Assembly (NCBI RefSeq): GCF_003253545.1
Contig: NZ_QKYV01000003.1
Coordinates: 1-64,000, forward strand
Direction: 5' to 3'
DNA length: 64,000 nt
Source: Mesonia algae
GTDB taxonomy: Bacteria > Bacteroidota > Bacteroidia > Flavobacteriales > Flavobacteriaceae
Below are positions 36,782-45,664 of this stretch, in pieces. The position numbers were made by a program, and so were the translations under genes. Below the pieces are notes generated by a model. That model ran no database searches and had not been told where the DNA came from. It saw only the letters and a program-made list of their open reading frames with translations. Position 1 is the first letter of the stretch; every line of letters begins with the position of its first letter.

Positions 36782-36817
36782 AAAAAAAGCCACACCTATA
36801 AGTGCAGCTTTCTTTTT
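36782..36817 (-). terminator. Probable intrinsic terminator of queA
   Basis: On the minus strand AAAGC-TGCAC and GTG-GGCTTT form an imperfect hairpin followed by TTTTTT, just after the queA stop. Confidence 0.6.
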
Positions 36818-36830
36818 ATTTAAAAATATC

Positions 36831-37880
36831 TTATATAATTAACATAGCATCACCATAGCTATAAAATTTATATTTTTCTTTGATAGCTTCATCGTACGCA
36901 CGCTCCATAAGATCGTGTCCTGCAAATGCCGATATCATCATTAATAGTGTTGATTTAGGCGTATGAAAATTAGTGATCATACAGTTTGCGATACTAAAAT
37001 CGTACGGAGGGAATATAAATTTATTGGTCCATCCCTTAAATTCATTTAAAGTACCGTTTGAAGAAACTGAGCTTTCTAAAGATCTCATTACCGTAGTTCC
37101 TACAGCACAAATTCTTCTTTTGTTTTTAATAGCTTCGTTAATAGTATCAACTGCTGGTAATGCAATCTCTGCTTCTTCACTATCCATTTTATGCTTAGAA
37201 AGATCTTCTACCTCTACTGGGTTAAATGTTCCTAACCCAACGTGAAGAGTAACTTCTGCAAAGTTTACTCCTTTAATCTCTAAACGCTTTAATAAATGTT
37301 TAGAAAAGTGTAAACCTGCAGTAGGTGCCGCTACAGCTCCTTCTGTCTTTGCGTAGATAGTTTGGTAACGATCTGCATCTTCTGGCTCTACATCTCGCTT
37401 AATGTATTTAGGAAGTGGTGTTTCTCCTAATTTATTTAGTTTTTTTCTAAACTCTTCGTAAGAACCATCATATAAAAAGCGAAGCGTTCTTCCTCTTGAA
37501 GTTGTATTATCTATTACCTCGGCTACTAGACTTTCATCATCCCCAAAGTATAATTTATTTCCTATTCTAATTTTACGAGCTGGATCTACCAATACATCCC
37601 AAAGACGTGTTTCTGGATTAAGTTCTCTTAATAAGAAAACTTCTATCCTAGCACCCGTTTTTTCTTTATTTCCAAAAAGTCTAGCAGGAAATACTTTTGT
37701 ATTGTTTAAGACCATCACGTCTTCTGGCTCAAAATACTCGATAAGATCTTTGAACATTTTGTGTTCAATGGTATTTTCTTTTCGATTAACCACCATTAAA
37801 CGAGCTTCGTCACGATGCTCTGATGGATATTCAGCTAAAAGTTCATTTGGCAGTTCAAAACTGAACTGTGAAAGTTTCAT
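36831..37880 (-). CDS. queA: tRNA preQ1(34) S-adenosylmethionine ribosyltransferase-isomerase
   Basis: Transfers the ribosyl part of SAM to preQ1 in tRNA to make epoxyqueuosine. [20 protein letters not shown] opens the protein. [10 protein letters not shown] and [13 protein letters not shown] are the family signatures, and [20 protein letters not shown] closes it. I use the second in-frame Met (37880, MKLSQFSF) rather than 37886; the difference is two residues. No other queuosine gene is adjacent. Confidence 0.96.
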   Translation of the reverse strand: MKLSQFSFELPNELLAEYPSEHRDEARLMVVNRKENTIEHKMFKDLIEYFEPEDVMVLNNTKVFPARLFGNKEKTGARIEVFLLRELNPETRLWDVLVDPARKIRIGNKLYFGDDESLVAEVIDNTTSRGRTLRFLYDGSYEEFRKKLNKLGETPLPKYIKRDVEPEDADRYQTIYAKTEGAVAAPTAGLHFSKHLLKRLEIKGVNFAEVTLHVGLGTFNPVEVEDLSKHKMDSEEAEIALPAVDTINEAIKNKRRICAVGTTVMRSLESSVSSNGTLNEFKGWTNKFIFPPYDFSIANCMITNFHTPKSTLLMMISAFAGHDLMERAYDEAIKEKYKFYSYGDAMLII

Positions 37881-38023
37881 TCCCATACTATATTTTTTAA
37901 GAACGGCAAATATACAACCTCAAAATAGGGGTTGTCAAGTAAATAGGCTTTTATTTTGAGATTTTTATTTTAAATAGCTTCTATGGTAGATGTGCACTCA
38001 TAAGAAGGATAAATAAAATCTCT

Positions 38024-39247
38024 TTACGGAAGTATTTTATGGTAAATTTTAAAATCTTCTAAGTTTCTCCAAAAATCAGGAAAAGACTTACTAACCACCT
38101 CGGCATTCTTTATAACAATTGGCACTTTTAATGCTAATGGAGCAAATGCCATGGCCATACGATGATCTTCATAAGTTTTTATGGCTATATTTTTATGAAT
38201 TTGGGAAGATGGTGCTAAACTTAAGCTGTCGTTTGTAACCGAAATGGTTGCTCCCAATTTTGTTAATTCATTTTCTAAAGCCAACAAACGGTCTGTTTCT
38301 TTAATTTTTAAAGTATGTAAACCGGTAATATGACAAGCTATTCCCAAACCAAAACAAGTCACGACGATTGTTTGAGCTAAATCTGGAGAGGAGTTTAAAT
38401 CTAACCTAAGTTCATTTAGAGTTGTAGTTTCTTTTTTTATTAGAAGAATAGAATTGTCTTTAAAAGTTGTATTCACCCCCAATTGCTTATAAATACTTAC
38501 GAGTGAAGAGTCTCCTTGCAAACTACTTTTATGATAGGTGGAAAGTTCTATTTCTGCGGAAGCAGATAAAGCTGCCAAACTATAAAAATAAGAAGCCGAA
38601 CTCCAATCTGATTCAACAGCTATATTTTTCGCTTCTATTCTTGATGATTGAACCTGAATATAGGTGTCTTCAAAAATAGTTTCTACGCCTACCTTTTTTA
38701 AAATTTGAGCGGTCATTTTCAGGTAAGGAAGAGAAGTAACTTTTCCGTTAAGGTGAATTTTTAATCCGTTTGGAAAAGAGCTACCTACTAACATTAAAGC
38801 AGATATATATTGACTGCTGATATGAGCATCAATTTGTACTTCTTGTTTACTGATTTTTTGTCCTTCAATTTTTAATGGAGGGAACCCTTCATTTTCTTCA
38901 TACTCAATTTTTGCTCCTAAAGTTCTTAAAGCATCAACCAGTGGAGAAATGGGTCTCTGTCTCATTCTACCACTCCCTGTTAAATGAACAGTTTTACCAG
39001 GCTGAACTGCATAGTATGCGGTTAGAAAACGCATTGCCGTCCCAGCGTGATGAATATCTATTATACTTTCTTGAGATTTTAAGGCATCTTTTAAAACTAC
39101 CGTATCATCGCTATTTGAAATGTTATCAATAGTTAAAAGCGGCTGAAGCGCTTGCAGGATCAATAACCTATTCGATTCACTTTTCGAACCAGTAATTTTT
39201 ACTTTTCCGCTAAGGTCATGGGTTTCACTATGTAATTGAAGATTCAT
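38024..39247 (-). CDS. aroA: 5-enolpyruvylshikimate-3-phosphate synthase
   Basis: Sixth step of the shikimate pathway. KITGSKSESNRLLI near the N-terminus is the substrate loop. HAGTAMRFLTAYYA carries the LxxGTAxR-type motif in modified form. ETDRLLALENELTKLG and YEDHRMAMAFAPLAL near the C-terminus hold the catalytic Glu/Asp. At 407 aa it is slightly shorter than the E. coli enzyme (about 427). One base separates it from the small membrane gene upstream. Confidence 0.95.
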   Translation of the reverse strand: MNLQLHSETHDLSGKVKITGSKSESNRLLILQALQPLLTIDNISNSDDTVVLKDALKSQESIIDIHHAGTAMRFLTAYYAVQPGKTVHLTGSGRMRQRPISPLVDALRTLGAKIEYEENEGFPPLKIEGQKISKQEVQIDAHISSQYISALMLVGSSFPNGLKIHLNGKVTSLPYLKMTAQILKKVGVETIFEDTYIQVQSSRIEAKNIAVESDWSSASYFYSLAALSASAEIELSTYHKSSLQGDSSLVSIYKQLGVNTTFKDNSILLIKKETTTLNELRLDLNSSPDLAQTIVVTCFGLGIACHITGLHTLKIKETDRLLALENELTKLGATISVTNDSLSLAPSSQIHKNIAIKTYEDHRMAMAFAPLALKVPIVIKNAEVVSKSFPDFWRNLEDFKIYHKILP

Positions 39248-39517
39248 TTAAGAAGCGTTTCTTTTTTCTTCTTCCTTAAGTCTGCTTTTAAATTTAAAAT
39301 AGGTCATAATAAAACCATATAAAAAACCTCCAACGAGATTAGCGGCCAAAAATCTAAAAAGATAAGGCTGTTGTAAATTTGATTCCGCGAAAGCGCTAGT
39401 ATCGAAACCAAATGAAAAACCTAGATTAATGATGTTATAAATGATGATAAACATGATGGAAAGCATCGCAACTGATTTCCAAAACGTGGGCATCTTAGTG
39501 ATTTTTTTTAAGCTCAT
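39248..39517 (-). CDS. Small two-helix membrane protein of unknown function
   Basis: An 89-aa protein with two hydrophobic helices (about residues 15-34 and 52-70) and basic ends. I do not recognise the family. It lies in a tight leftward run (rsgA, dtd, MazG-like, this gene, aroA) with overlaps of a base or less, so it is real and co-expressed. A motif related to the dispersed palindrome (ATTCCGCGAAAGCG, 39382-39395) is in the gene. Confidence 0.7.
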   Translation of the reverse strand: MSLKKITKMPTFWKSVAMLSIMFIIIYNIINLGFSFGFDTSAFAESNLQQPYLFRFLAANLVGGFLYGFIMTYFKFKSRLKEEEKRNAS

Positions 39518-39843
39518 TACTTTAATTTTTTATTTTGATGATGACGATCGTGATCTCTCTTCGTTTTTAGGTCTAACTTTTTATCGAATGCTTCTTGTAA
39601 ATTAATTCCTGTCTGGTTAGCTAAACATAAAACGACAAAAACTACATCGGCTAATTCTTCACCTAAGTCTTTATTTTTATCGCTCTCTTTTTCGCTTTGC
39701 TCCCCGTAACGTCTCGCTATAATTCTGGCTACTTCTCCTACTTCTTCGGTAAGTTGTGCCATATTAGTAAGTTCGTTGAAATAACGAACCCCGTGTTCCT
39801 GGATCCAACTATCTACTGCTTTTTGCGCATCTTGAATGTTCAT
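39517..39843 (-). CDS. MazG-like nucleotide pyrophosphohydrolase
   Basis: A 108-aa helical protein with the MazG metal motif: EEVGEVARIIARRYG (about residues 31-45) and DLGEELADVVFVVLCLA (about 60-76), whose Glu and Asp residues bind Mg. The family hydrolyses non-canonical NTPs to NMP and PPi. The preferred nucleotide is unknown. It abuts dtd with no gap. Confidence 0.92.
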   Translation of the reverse strand: MNIQDAQKAVDSWIQEHGVRYFNELTNMAQLTEEVGEVARIIARRYGEQSEKESDKNKDLGEELADVVFVVLCLANQTGINLQEAFDKKLDLKTKRDHDRHHQNKKLK

Positions 39844-40296
39844 TTATTCTCTATTTTTAGAATCTATTATTATCGTTACCGGACCATCGTTTAAGAGACT
39901 TACTTGCATATCTGCTCCAAATTCTCCCGTTCTAACAGGAGTATCTAGATGAGCATCTAACTCTTTTATAAAATCATTGTATAAAGGAATAGCAGTATTT
40001 GGCTTTGCTGATTTTATAAAACTCGGACGATTGCCTTTTTTAGTACTGGCATATAAAGTAAACTGACTTACGACTAAAATTTCTCCTTCAATATCTTTTA
40101 CGGAAAGATTCATCGCCTTATTCTCATCAGAAAAAATTCTCATATTTGCTATTTTCCTACAAAGCCAATGAATATCTTCTTGAGTGTCTTCTTCTTCAAT
40201 TCCCAAGAGAACCAATAAGCCTTTTTCAATAGTGCTTATTATATTTTTGTCTACACTCACACTCGCGTGACTTACACGCTGTAAAATCACTCTCAT
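39844..40296 (-). CDS. dtd: D-aminoacyl-tRNA deacylase
   Basis: Removes D-amino acids from mischarged tRNA. MRVILQRVSHASVSVD at the start, the active-site SQFTLYASTKKGNRPSF (about residues 78-94) and the cross-subunit GPVTIIID motif near the end are intact. Length 150 aa is typical. Its start overlaps the rsgA stop by four bases. Confidence 0.96.
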   Translation of the reverse strand: MRVILQRVSHASVSVDKNIISTIEKGLLVLLGIEEEDTQEDIHWLCRKIANMRIFSDENKAMNLSVKDIEGEILVVSQFTLYASTKKGNRPSFIKSAKPNTAIPLYNDFIKELDAHLDTPVRTGEFGADMQVSLLNDGPVTIIIDSKNRE

Positions 40297-41243
40297 TTCT
40301 TAGGGTAAATATCGGTTCTATAATGCTCTTCATCACCTTCTAAAATTTGAAGGTAGGATTTATATCTAGACCAAGAAATATCACCTTCATCTAAAGCGTC
40401 TTTAATAGCACACTTTGGTTCTTCAATATGTAAACAATTATTAAACTTACAAAGATGTTTTAACTTAAAAAATTCTGGAAAATAATCTCCGAGTTCAAAT
40501 TTCTCGATCTCTACAACTCCAAATCCTTTAATACCTGGAGTATCAATAATTTTAGCATCCATATTCAAATCAAACATCTCAGCAAACGTCGTGGTATGTT
40601 GACCTTGCATATGCTGAGATGAGATTTGTGAAGTTTTTAAATCTAAAGAAGGTTCAATTTTATTGATTAAAGTAGACTTCCCTACTCCGCTATGTCCAGA
40701 AAAAAGACAGGTTTTGCCTAACATTAATTCTTGAAGCTGATCGATATTTTTTCCCGTCTTAGCAGAAATACCCAAACAAGTATATCCTATCTCTCTGTAC
40801 ATCGCTGCGAGGTACCGAATTTCATCTTTTTCTTCTTCAGAATAGGTGTCAATTTTATTAAAAAGCAAAACCGCTTTAATCCCGTAGGCTTCTGCAGTCA
40901 CTAAAAACCGATCTATAAATGTGGTAAAAGTGGGCGGATTATTTAAGGTTACTATTAAAAATGCAACATCTATATTCGCCGCAATAATATGGGTTTGCTT
41001 AGATAAGTTAACCGACTTACGAATAATATAATTTTGTCGCTCCTCAATCTCTTTGATAACTCCTGTAACTTCATCTCCATTTTCTTCTACATCAAAATGA
41101 ACCACATCCCCTACAGAAACCGGATTAGTACTTTTTATACCCTGAATACGGAATTTCCCCTTAATCCTACAATTATAAGATTCTCCTGCTTCAGTTTTAA
41201 CTAAATACCAGCTTCCTGTAGATTTATATACGGTTCCTTTCAT
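40293..41243 (-). CDS. rsgA: Small-subunit biogenesis GTPase RsgA
   Basis: Circularly permuted GTPase that matures the 30S subunit. An N-terminal OB fold (about residues 1-65) precedes G4 LFNKIDTY, the P-loop GHSGVGKSTLINKI and G3 DTPGIKGF in permuted order. A C-terminal zinc domain follows, with CKFNNCLHIEEPKCAIK (Cys-His-Cys ligands). At 316 aa it has standard length. Confidence 0.97.
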   Translation of the reverse strand: MKGTVYKSTGSWYLVKTEAGESYNCRIKGKFRIQGIKSTNPVSVGDVVHFDVEENGDEVTGVIKEIEERQNYIIRKSVNLSKQTHIIAANIDVAFLIVTLNNPPTFTTFIDRFLVTAEAYGIKAVLLFNKIDTYSEEEKDEIRYLAAMYREIGYTCLGISAKTGKNIDQLQELMLGKTCLFSGHSGVGKSTLINKIEPSLDLKTSQISSQHMQGQHTTTFAEMFDLNMDAKIIDTPGIKGFGVVEIEKFELGDYFPEFFKLKHLCKFNNCLHIEEPKCAIKDALDEGDISWSRYKSYLQILEGDEEHYRTDIYPKK

Positions 41244-41310
41244 AGATTATAAAATTCCTAAATTATAATATATTTTGGTCAAATTTACTTTGCTCTAAAT
41301 TGACTGAGTT

Positions 41311-42387
41311 TTATTTAATATTTTTTTGATGTGCAATAGATTCTTGATGAATAGCTTTGTAAACATTTAGTATAAAATCTTTTTGCAAGCCACTTCCTTC
41401 AGATAAAGAAATCATACGCTCCAAAATTTGTTTCCATCTTTCAGGCTGTAAAATAGAAACATTATGCTCTTTCTTCACTTTCCCAATATCATCGGCCACT
41501 TGCATTCGCTTTACCAATAAATCAACCAAGTTTTCATCAATCTTATCAATCTTAGTTCTCAGCTTTTTTAACTGATAATTAAAATCTTCGTTAGAAGAAA
41601 CCTTGTTCTTTACCTTCAGGTCAATTGTATATTTATCTAAAGTTTCTGGAGTTATTTGCTGCTTAGCATCACTCCACGCATTATCGGGATCATAATGTGT
41701 CTCTACCATTAAACCATCATAATTTAAATCTAAAGCGGTTTGACAAAGTTCAAATATTAAATCTCTTCTTCCTGCAATGTGCGATGGATCTAAAATAAGC
41801 GGTAAATCTGGAAATTCATTTTGAAGATCTATAGGGATTTGCCATTCAGGAATATTTCTATATTCAGAGGAGTCGTAAGTAGAAAAACCTCTATGAATTA
41901 CCCCCAAATTCTCTATTCCTTGTTTGTAAAATCGCTCTACAGCACCTAACCAAAGAGCCAAATCTGGATTAACAGGATTCTTAACGAGCACCGTTTTATC
42001 GGTTCCTTTTAAAGCTTCTGCAATTTCCTGAATCATAAAAGGAGAAACGGTCGTTCTCGCCCCTATCCATAAAATATCTACGTCGTGCTTTAAAGCCAAA
42101 TCTACGTGAATTGGGTTTGCCACTTCTGTAGTGGTCATCAAACCTGTTTCTTCTTTTGCTTTTTGCAACCACTTTAACCCTAATGAACCTACTCCTTCAA
42201 AATTACCAGGTCTAGTTCTAGGTTTCCAAATTCCTGCTCTTAAAACGCTGGTATCTGTATTTTTTAATTGATGGGCTATTTTTAAAACCTGCTCCTCTGT
42301 CTCTGCACTACACGGACCAGCAATAACCAATGGGTGGTTTAAGTCAAAATTATCTAACCATCCTCTAAGTTTTGTTGAATTTTCCAT
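41311..42387 (-). CDS. Bifunctional DAHP synthase / chorismate mutase type II
   Basis: Entry step of the shikimate pathway fused to the prephenate-forming mutase. Residues about 1-265 are a DAHP synthase domain (PLVIAGPCSAETEEQVL, AGIWKPRTRPGNFEG, LILDPSHIAGRRD). Residues about 270-355 are an AroQ-type chorismate mutase (LRTKIDKIDENLVDLLVKRM, YKAIHQESI). This order is usual in Bacteroidota. A CGCTTTCGCTGAA motif related to the dispersed palindrome lies just upstream of the start (42400-42412). Confidence 0.94.
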   Translation of the reverse strand: MENSTKLRGWLDNFDLNHPLVIAGPCSAETEEQVLKIAHQLKNTDTSVLRAGIWKPRTRPGNFEGVGSLGLKWLQKAKEETGLMTTTEVANPIHVDLALKHDVDILWIGARTTVSPFMIQEIAEALKGTDKTVLVKNPVNPDLALWLGAVERFYKQGIENLGVIHRGFSTYDSSEYRNIPEWQIPIDLQNEFPDLPLILDPSHIAGRRDLIFELCQTALDLNYDGLMVETHYDPDNAWSDAKQQITPETLDKYTIDLKVKNKVSSNEDFNYQLKKLRTKIDKIDENLVDLLVKRMQVADDIGKVKKEHNVSILQPERWKQILERMISLSEGSGLQKDFILNVYKAIHQESIAHQKNIK

Positions 42388-42530
42388 TTTTCTTTCTTTC
42401 GCTTTCGCTGAATTGTTAGAATAAAAATCAGCTACTTTCTTTTTTTTAACGAAGATACGTCAGATTTTGAAGATAGGTAAACGAAAAATTCAAATATGCC
42501 TCTTTATAGCTAAAGTATAGCTATTTTAAT

Positions 42531-42538
42531 TATTTTTG
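42531..42538 (+). promoter_or_regulatory. Predicted -7 element of gldA
   Basis: TATTTTTG fits TAnnTTTG and lies 16 bases before the ATG at 42555, implying a short leader. Confidence 0.45.
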
Positions 42539-42554
42539 AATCAAAACTAAGCAT

Positions 42555-43460
42555 ATGGGGATTGAAGTCCACAACATTTCGAAATCATATAACGACCAGC
42601 AAGCTTTAAAAAATGTTTCTTTTAAAATCGGAAATGGAGAAATTGTTGGGTTTTTAGGACCTAACGGAGCCGGTAAATCTACTTTAATGAAAATCCTAAC
42701 AGGCTACATTACCCCAAGTGAAGGTTCCGCCAAGGTAGAAGGTTTAGATGTGATAAACAATAAGATAGAAATTCAAAAAAAAATAGGTTACCTACCCGAA
42801 CATAACCCTCTTTATTTAGAAATGTTTGTTCGTGAATATTTAAATTATAGCGCCACCGTACATTCTATAGATAAAAAGGAAGTTGAAAATGTAATTGCTA
42901 TTACAGGCCTCACCCCCGAAGCAAACAAAAAGATTGGCTCTTTATCTAAAGGATTTAGACAACGTGTAGGTCTTGCGAATGCTTTATTACACCATCCCAA
43001 TGTTCTAATTTTAGATGAACCTACTACTGGTTTAGATCCTAATCAATTAATTGAAATTAGAGAACTTATTAAAAGTATAGGAAAGGAAAAAACTATTTTT
43101 CTTTCTACACACATTATGCAAGAGGTTGAAGCTATTTGTGATCGTGTAATTATCATAAAAAAAGGAGAGATTATTGCCGATAAAAAACTGGAAGATTTAA
43201 AGAGCTCTAAAGAACAAATTATTGAAGTTGAATTTGATTATAGAATTGAAGAAGTTGCTTTTAAAAACTTGTCTCATTTAGAAAAAGCAGAAAACAAAGC
43301 TGGATTTGTGTACTGGTTGTATTTTAATACCGATGAAGATATGCGTTCTCAAGTTTTTGATTTTGCTCAAGAAAACGGCTTAAAAATCTTACAACTTCAC
43401 CAAAAGCATAAGAATTTGGAAGAACTATTTTTAGATTTGACACAAGAGCAAAAGACCTAA
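42555..43460 (+). CDS. gldA: Gliding-associated ABC transporter ATPase GldA
   Basis: Cytoplasmic ATPase of the GldA-GldF-GldG transporter required for gliding in F. johnsoniae. Walker A GPNGAGKST (about residues 36-44), signature LSKGFRQRVGLA (about 136), Walker B NVLILDEPTTGLDPNQ, and the switch His in STHIMQEVE are complete. At 301 aa it has a C-terminal extension typical of GldA. The permease genes gldF and gldG are not in this window, as in other flavobacteria where gldA is separate. It could be another ABC export ATPase, but the match is close. Confidence 0.88.
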   Translation: MGIEVHNISKSYNDQQALKNVSFKIGNGEIVGFLGPNGAGKSTLMKILTGYITPSEGSAKVEGLDVINNKIEIQKKIGYLPEHNPLYLEMFVREYLNYSATVHSIDKKEVENVIAITGLTPEANKKIGSLSKGFRQRVGLANALLHHPNVLILDEPTTGLDPNQLIEIRELIKSIGKEKTIFLSTHIMQEVEAICDRVIIIKKGEIIADKKLEDLKSSKEQIIEVEFDYRIEEVAFKNLSHLEKAENKAGFVYWLYFNTDEDMRSQVFDFAQENGLKILQLHQKHKNLEELFLDLTQEQKT

Positions 43461-43504
43461 CATTAAAAAATCGTTAAAAACCAAATCACTTTATTCCTTT
43501 TTCA

Positions 43505-43512
43505 TAACTTTG
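43505..43512 (+). promoter_or_regulatory. Predicted -7 element of the metK transcript
   Basis: TAACTTTG fits TAnnTTTG. It lies about 16 bases before the riboswitch aptamer, so the aptamer would start near the RNA 5' end. Confidence 0.5.
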
Positions 43513-43525
43513 CCTAGAAATTTAT

Positions 43526-43577
43526 TCAGGGAAAAATTTGACTGATTGCAACCCTTTAAAATGCTAAAGCAGTGAAA
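43526..43577 (+). promoter_or_regulatory. SAM-II (metA motif) riboswitch upstream of metK
   Basis: The layout is that of the compact SAM-II pseudoknot. P1 pairs AGGG (43528-43531) with CCCT (43552-43555). The loop carries AATTTGACTGATTGCAA, close to the conserved GAUUUrACCG-AUUGCAA of SAM-II. The 3' strand TGCTAAAGCAGT holds the invariant GCUAAA. CAGT (43570-43573) pairs with loop ACTG (43541-43544), closing the pseudoknot. It precedes metK, so SAM would repress its own synthesis. Downstream GGTTGC (43587-43592) can pair with GCAACC (43548-43553), disrupting P1 and the loop, a possible switch helix. Confidence 0.75.
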
Positions 43578-43629
43578 ACTCCTTTAGGTTGCCATTCTTT
43601 ATTATTTCCCACTCTAAAATTAGAAATTC

Positions 43630-44889
43630 ATGGCATATTTATTTACTTCAGAGAGTGTATCTGAAGGACACCCAGATAAGATAGCAGATCAAATTAGTGA
43701 TACTTTATTAGATAATTTTTTAGCTTTTGACGAAGAGTCTAAAGTAGCTTGTGAAACCCTTGTTACTACAGGACAGGTAGTATTGGCAGGAGAAGTACGA
43801 TCTAACACCTATATAGATGTTCAAGATATTGCTAGAAATGTTATTAATGATATTGGTTACACAAAAGGTGTATACAAATTTAGCGGAGACTCTTGTGGAG
43901 TAATCTCCCTTATTCACGAGCAGTCTCAAGATATTAATCAAGGAGTAGATCGCGACAGCAAGGAAGAACAAGGGGCTGGTGATCAAGGAATGATGTTTGG
44001 TTACGCAACCACCGAAACAGAAAACTATATGCCATTGGCATTAGATATTTCACACAAAATGCTAATTGAATTAGCAAAACTTCGTAGAGAAGGGAAAGAA
44101 ATTACTTACCTACGTCCAGATGCTAAAAGTCAAGTTACGATAGAATATAGCGACGATAATACTCCGTTACATATTAAAGCGATTGTACTTTCTACCCAGC
44201 ACGATGATTTTGATACAGATGATGAAAAGATGTTGAGTAAAATTAAGAAAGACATTTTAGAGATTTTAATGCCTCGTGTTATCGCTCAATTTCCAGAGAA
44301 AGTTCAGCAGTTATTTAAAGAAGACATTACTTATCATATTAATCCTACAGGAAAATTTGTAATTGGAGGGCCACACGGTGATGCTGGTCTTACGGGAAGA
44401 AAGATTATTGTAGACACCTATGGTGGAAAAGGAGCTCACGGTGGTGGCGCTTTTTCAGGTAAAGACCCTAGTAAAGTAGATCGATCTGCCGCTTACGCTT
44501 CAAGACATATTGCTAAAAACTTAGTCGCTGCTGGAGTAGCAAATGAAGTTTTAGTACAGGTTTCTTACGCCATTGGTGTAGCAGAACCTACCTCTATTTC
44601 CGTAGACACTTACAATTCTTCAAATGTAGATTTAACTAACGGAGAAATTGCTGAGAAAGTTTCTAAAATCTTTGATATGCGTCCTGCTGCTATTGAAAAA
44701 CGCTTAAAACTAAGAAACCCTATCTATCGAGAAACTGCGGCATATGGGCATATGGGAAAAGAACCTCGCACGGTAACCAAAATTTTTGAGAGTCCGTATT
44801 CGGGTAAAGTTAAAAGAGAAGTAGAGCTATTTACTTGGGAAAAACTAGATTATGTAGATCAAATTAAAGAAGCTTTTAAATTAAATTAA
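43630..44889 (+). CDS. metK: S-adenosylmethionine synthetase
   Basis: Makes SAM from methionine and [33 protein letters not shown], the [12 protein letters not shown] loop and [19 protein letters not shown] are the hallmark motifs. At 419 aa it is slightly longer than the E. coli enzyme (384). Expression is probably feedback-controlled by the SAM-II riboswitch in its leader. Confidence 0.98.
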   Translation: MAYLFTSESVSEGHPDKIADQISDTLLDNFLAFDEESKVACETLVTTGQVVLAGEVRSNTYIDVQDIARNVINDIGYTKGVYKFSGDSCGVISLIHEQSQDINQGVDRDSKEEQGAGDQGMMFGYATTETENYMPLALDISHKMLIELAKLRREGKEITYLRPDAKSQVTIEYSDDNTPLHIKAIVLSTQHDDFDTDDEKMLSKIKKDILEILMPRVIAQFPEKVQQLFKEDITYHINPTGKFVIGGPHGDAGLTGRKIIVDTYGGKGAHGGGAFSGKDPSKVDRSAAYASRHIAKNLVAAGVANEVLVQVSYAIGVAEPTSISVDTYNSSNVDLTNGEIAEKVSKIFDMRPAAIEKRLKLRNPIYRETAAYGHMGKEPRTVTKIFESPYSGKVKREVELFTWEKLDYVDQIKEAFKLN

Positions 44890-44906
44890 AGCGCTCATAT
44901 TCAATA

Positions 44907-44951
44907 AATAAAAGGGGATTTTTTCTAATGAAAAAATCCCCTTTTATTTTT
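44907..44951 (+). terminator. Intrinsic terminator of metK
   Basis: AAAAGGGGATTTTTTC and GAAAAAATCCCCTTTT pair perfectly around a 4-base loop, followed by ATTTTT. Confidence 0.92.
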
Positions 44952-45014
44952 ATAAATTAGTTTCAAATATCATGAAATTTTGTGTTGATTTGCATTTTTG
45001 AAATTTAATTTGAT

Positions 45015-45662
45015 ATGACCGATCTAATTGGCTTCGCCCTACTCTCGTTTACGTCCTTTTTTACGTTAATAAATCCTATTGGAACCATGCCCATTTTTAT
45101 GACCATGACTTCCGATCTAGATACACCTCATCGCAATTATACAGCTAGAAAAGCTTCTATTGCTGCTTTTGTCACCATCATCGCTTTTGCATTTTCTGGA
45201 CAATTATTATTTAATTTTTTCGGAATTTCAGTAAACAGTTTTCGTGTGGTAGGTGGCGTTATTTTCTTTCTAATGGGAATGGATATGCTGCAAGCACGTT
45301 TATCGAGCATCAAAGTGAAAGGAAAAGATAATGCCGAAAAAAAAGAGATTGTAGATGACATTTCTATCACGCCCTTGGCAATACCTATGATTTCTGGACC
45401 CGGTGCCATCACCAATGCCATTGTAATGATGGAAGATGCCAATACCATTCAGCATAAACTGGTATTGATTGCTTCCATTTTTGGCGTATTACTTCTCACT
45501 TATCTCATTCTTTTAAGCTCTTCCAAAATCCTCAAAGTTTTAGGGAATACTGGTAGAAATGTATTGATGAGACTCATGGGGCTTATCGTGATGGTAATCG
45601 CAGTAGAATTTTTCTTTAGCGGAATGAAACCGATTATCATTGATATTCTAAGAGAAATCTAA
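45015..45662 (+). CDS. MarC-family integral membrane protein
   Basis: A 215-aa protein with six hydrophobic helices. FTLINPIGTMPIFMTMT near the N-terminus and ITPLAIPMISGPGAI in the second half are the two inverted-repeat signatures of the MarC (UPF0056) family. The family was once linked to multiple antibiotic resistance, but its transport role is unproven. It stands alone and converges with tex, the two stops being two bases apart. Confidence 0.92.
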   Translation: MTDLIGFALLSFTSFFTLINPIGTMPIFMTMTSDLDTPHRNYTARKASIAAFVTIIAFAFSGQLLFNFFGISVNSFRVVGGVIFFLMGMDMLQARLSSIKVKGKDNAEKKEIVDDISITPLAIPMISGPGAITNAIVMMEDANTIQHKLVLIASIFGVLLLTYLILLSSSKILKVLGNTGRNVLMRLMGLIVMVIAVEFFFSGMKPIIIDILREI

Positions 45663-45664
45663 TT

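Noticed and set aside
36586-36795. Small minus-strand frame overlapping the start of rlmN
   Set aside because: It overlaps rlmN in another frame, has no family-like features and runs across a non-coding gap.
43526-43600. SAM-I (S-box) riboswitch upstream of metK
   Set aside because: There is no four-way junction and no kink-turn. The short pseudoknot with GCUAAA fits SAM-II instead.
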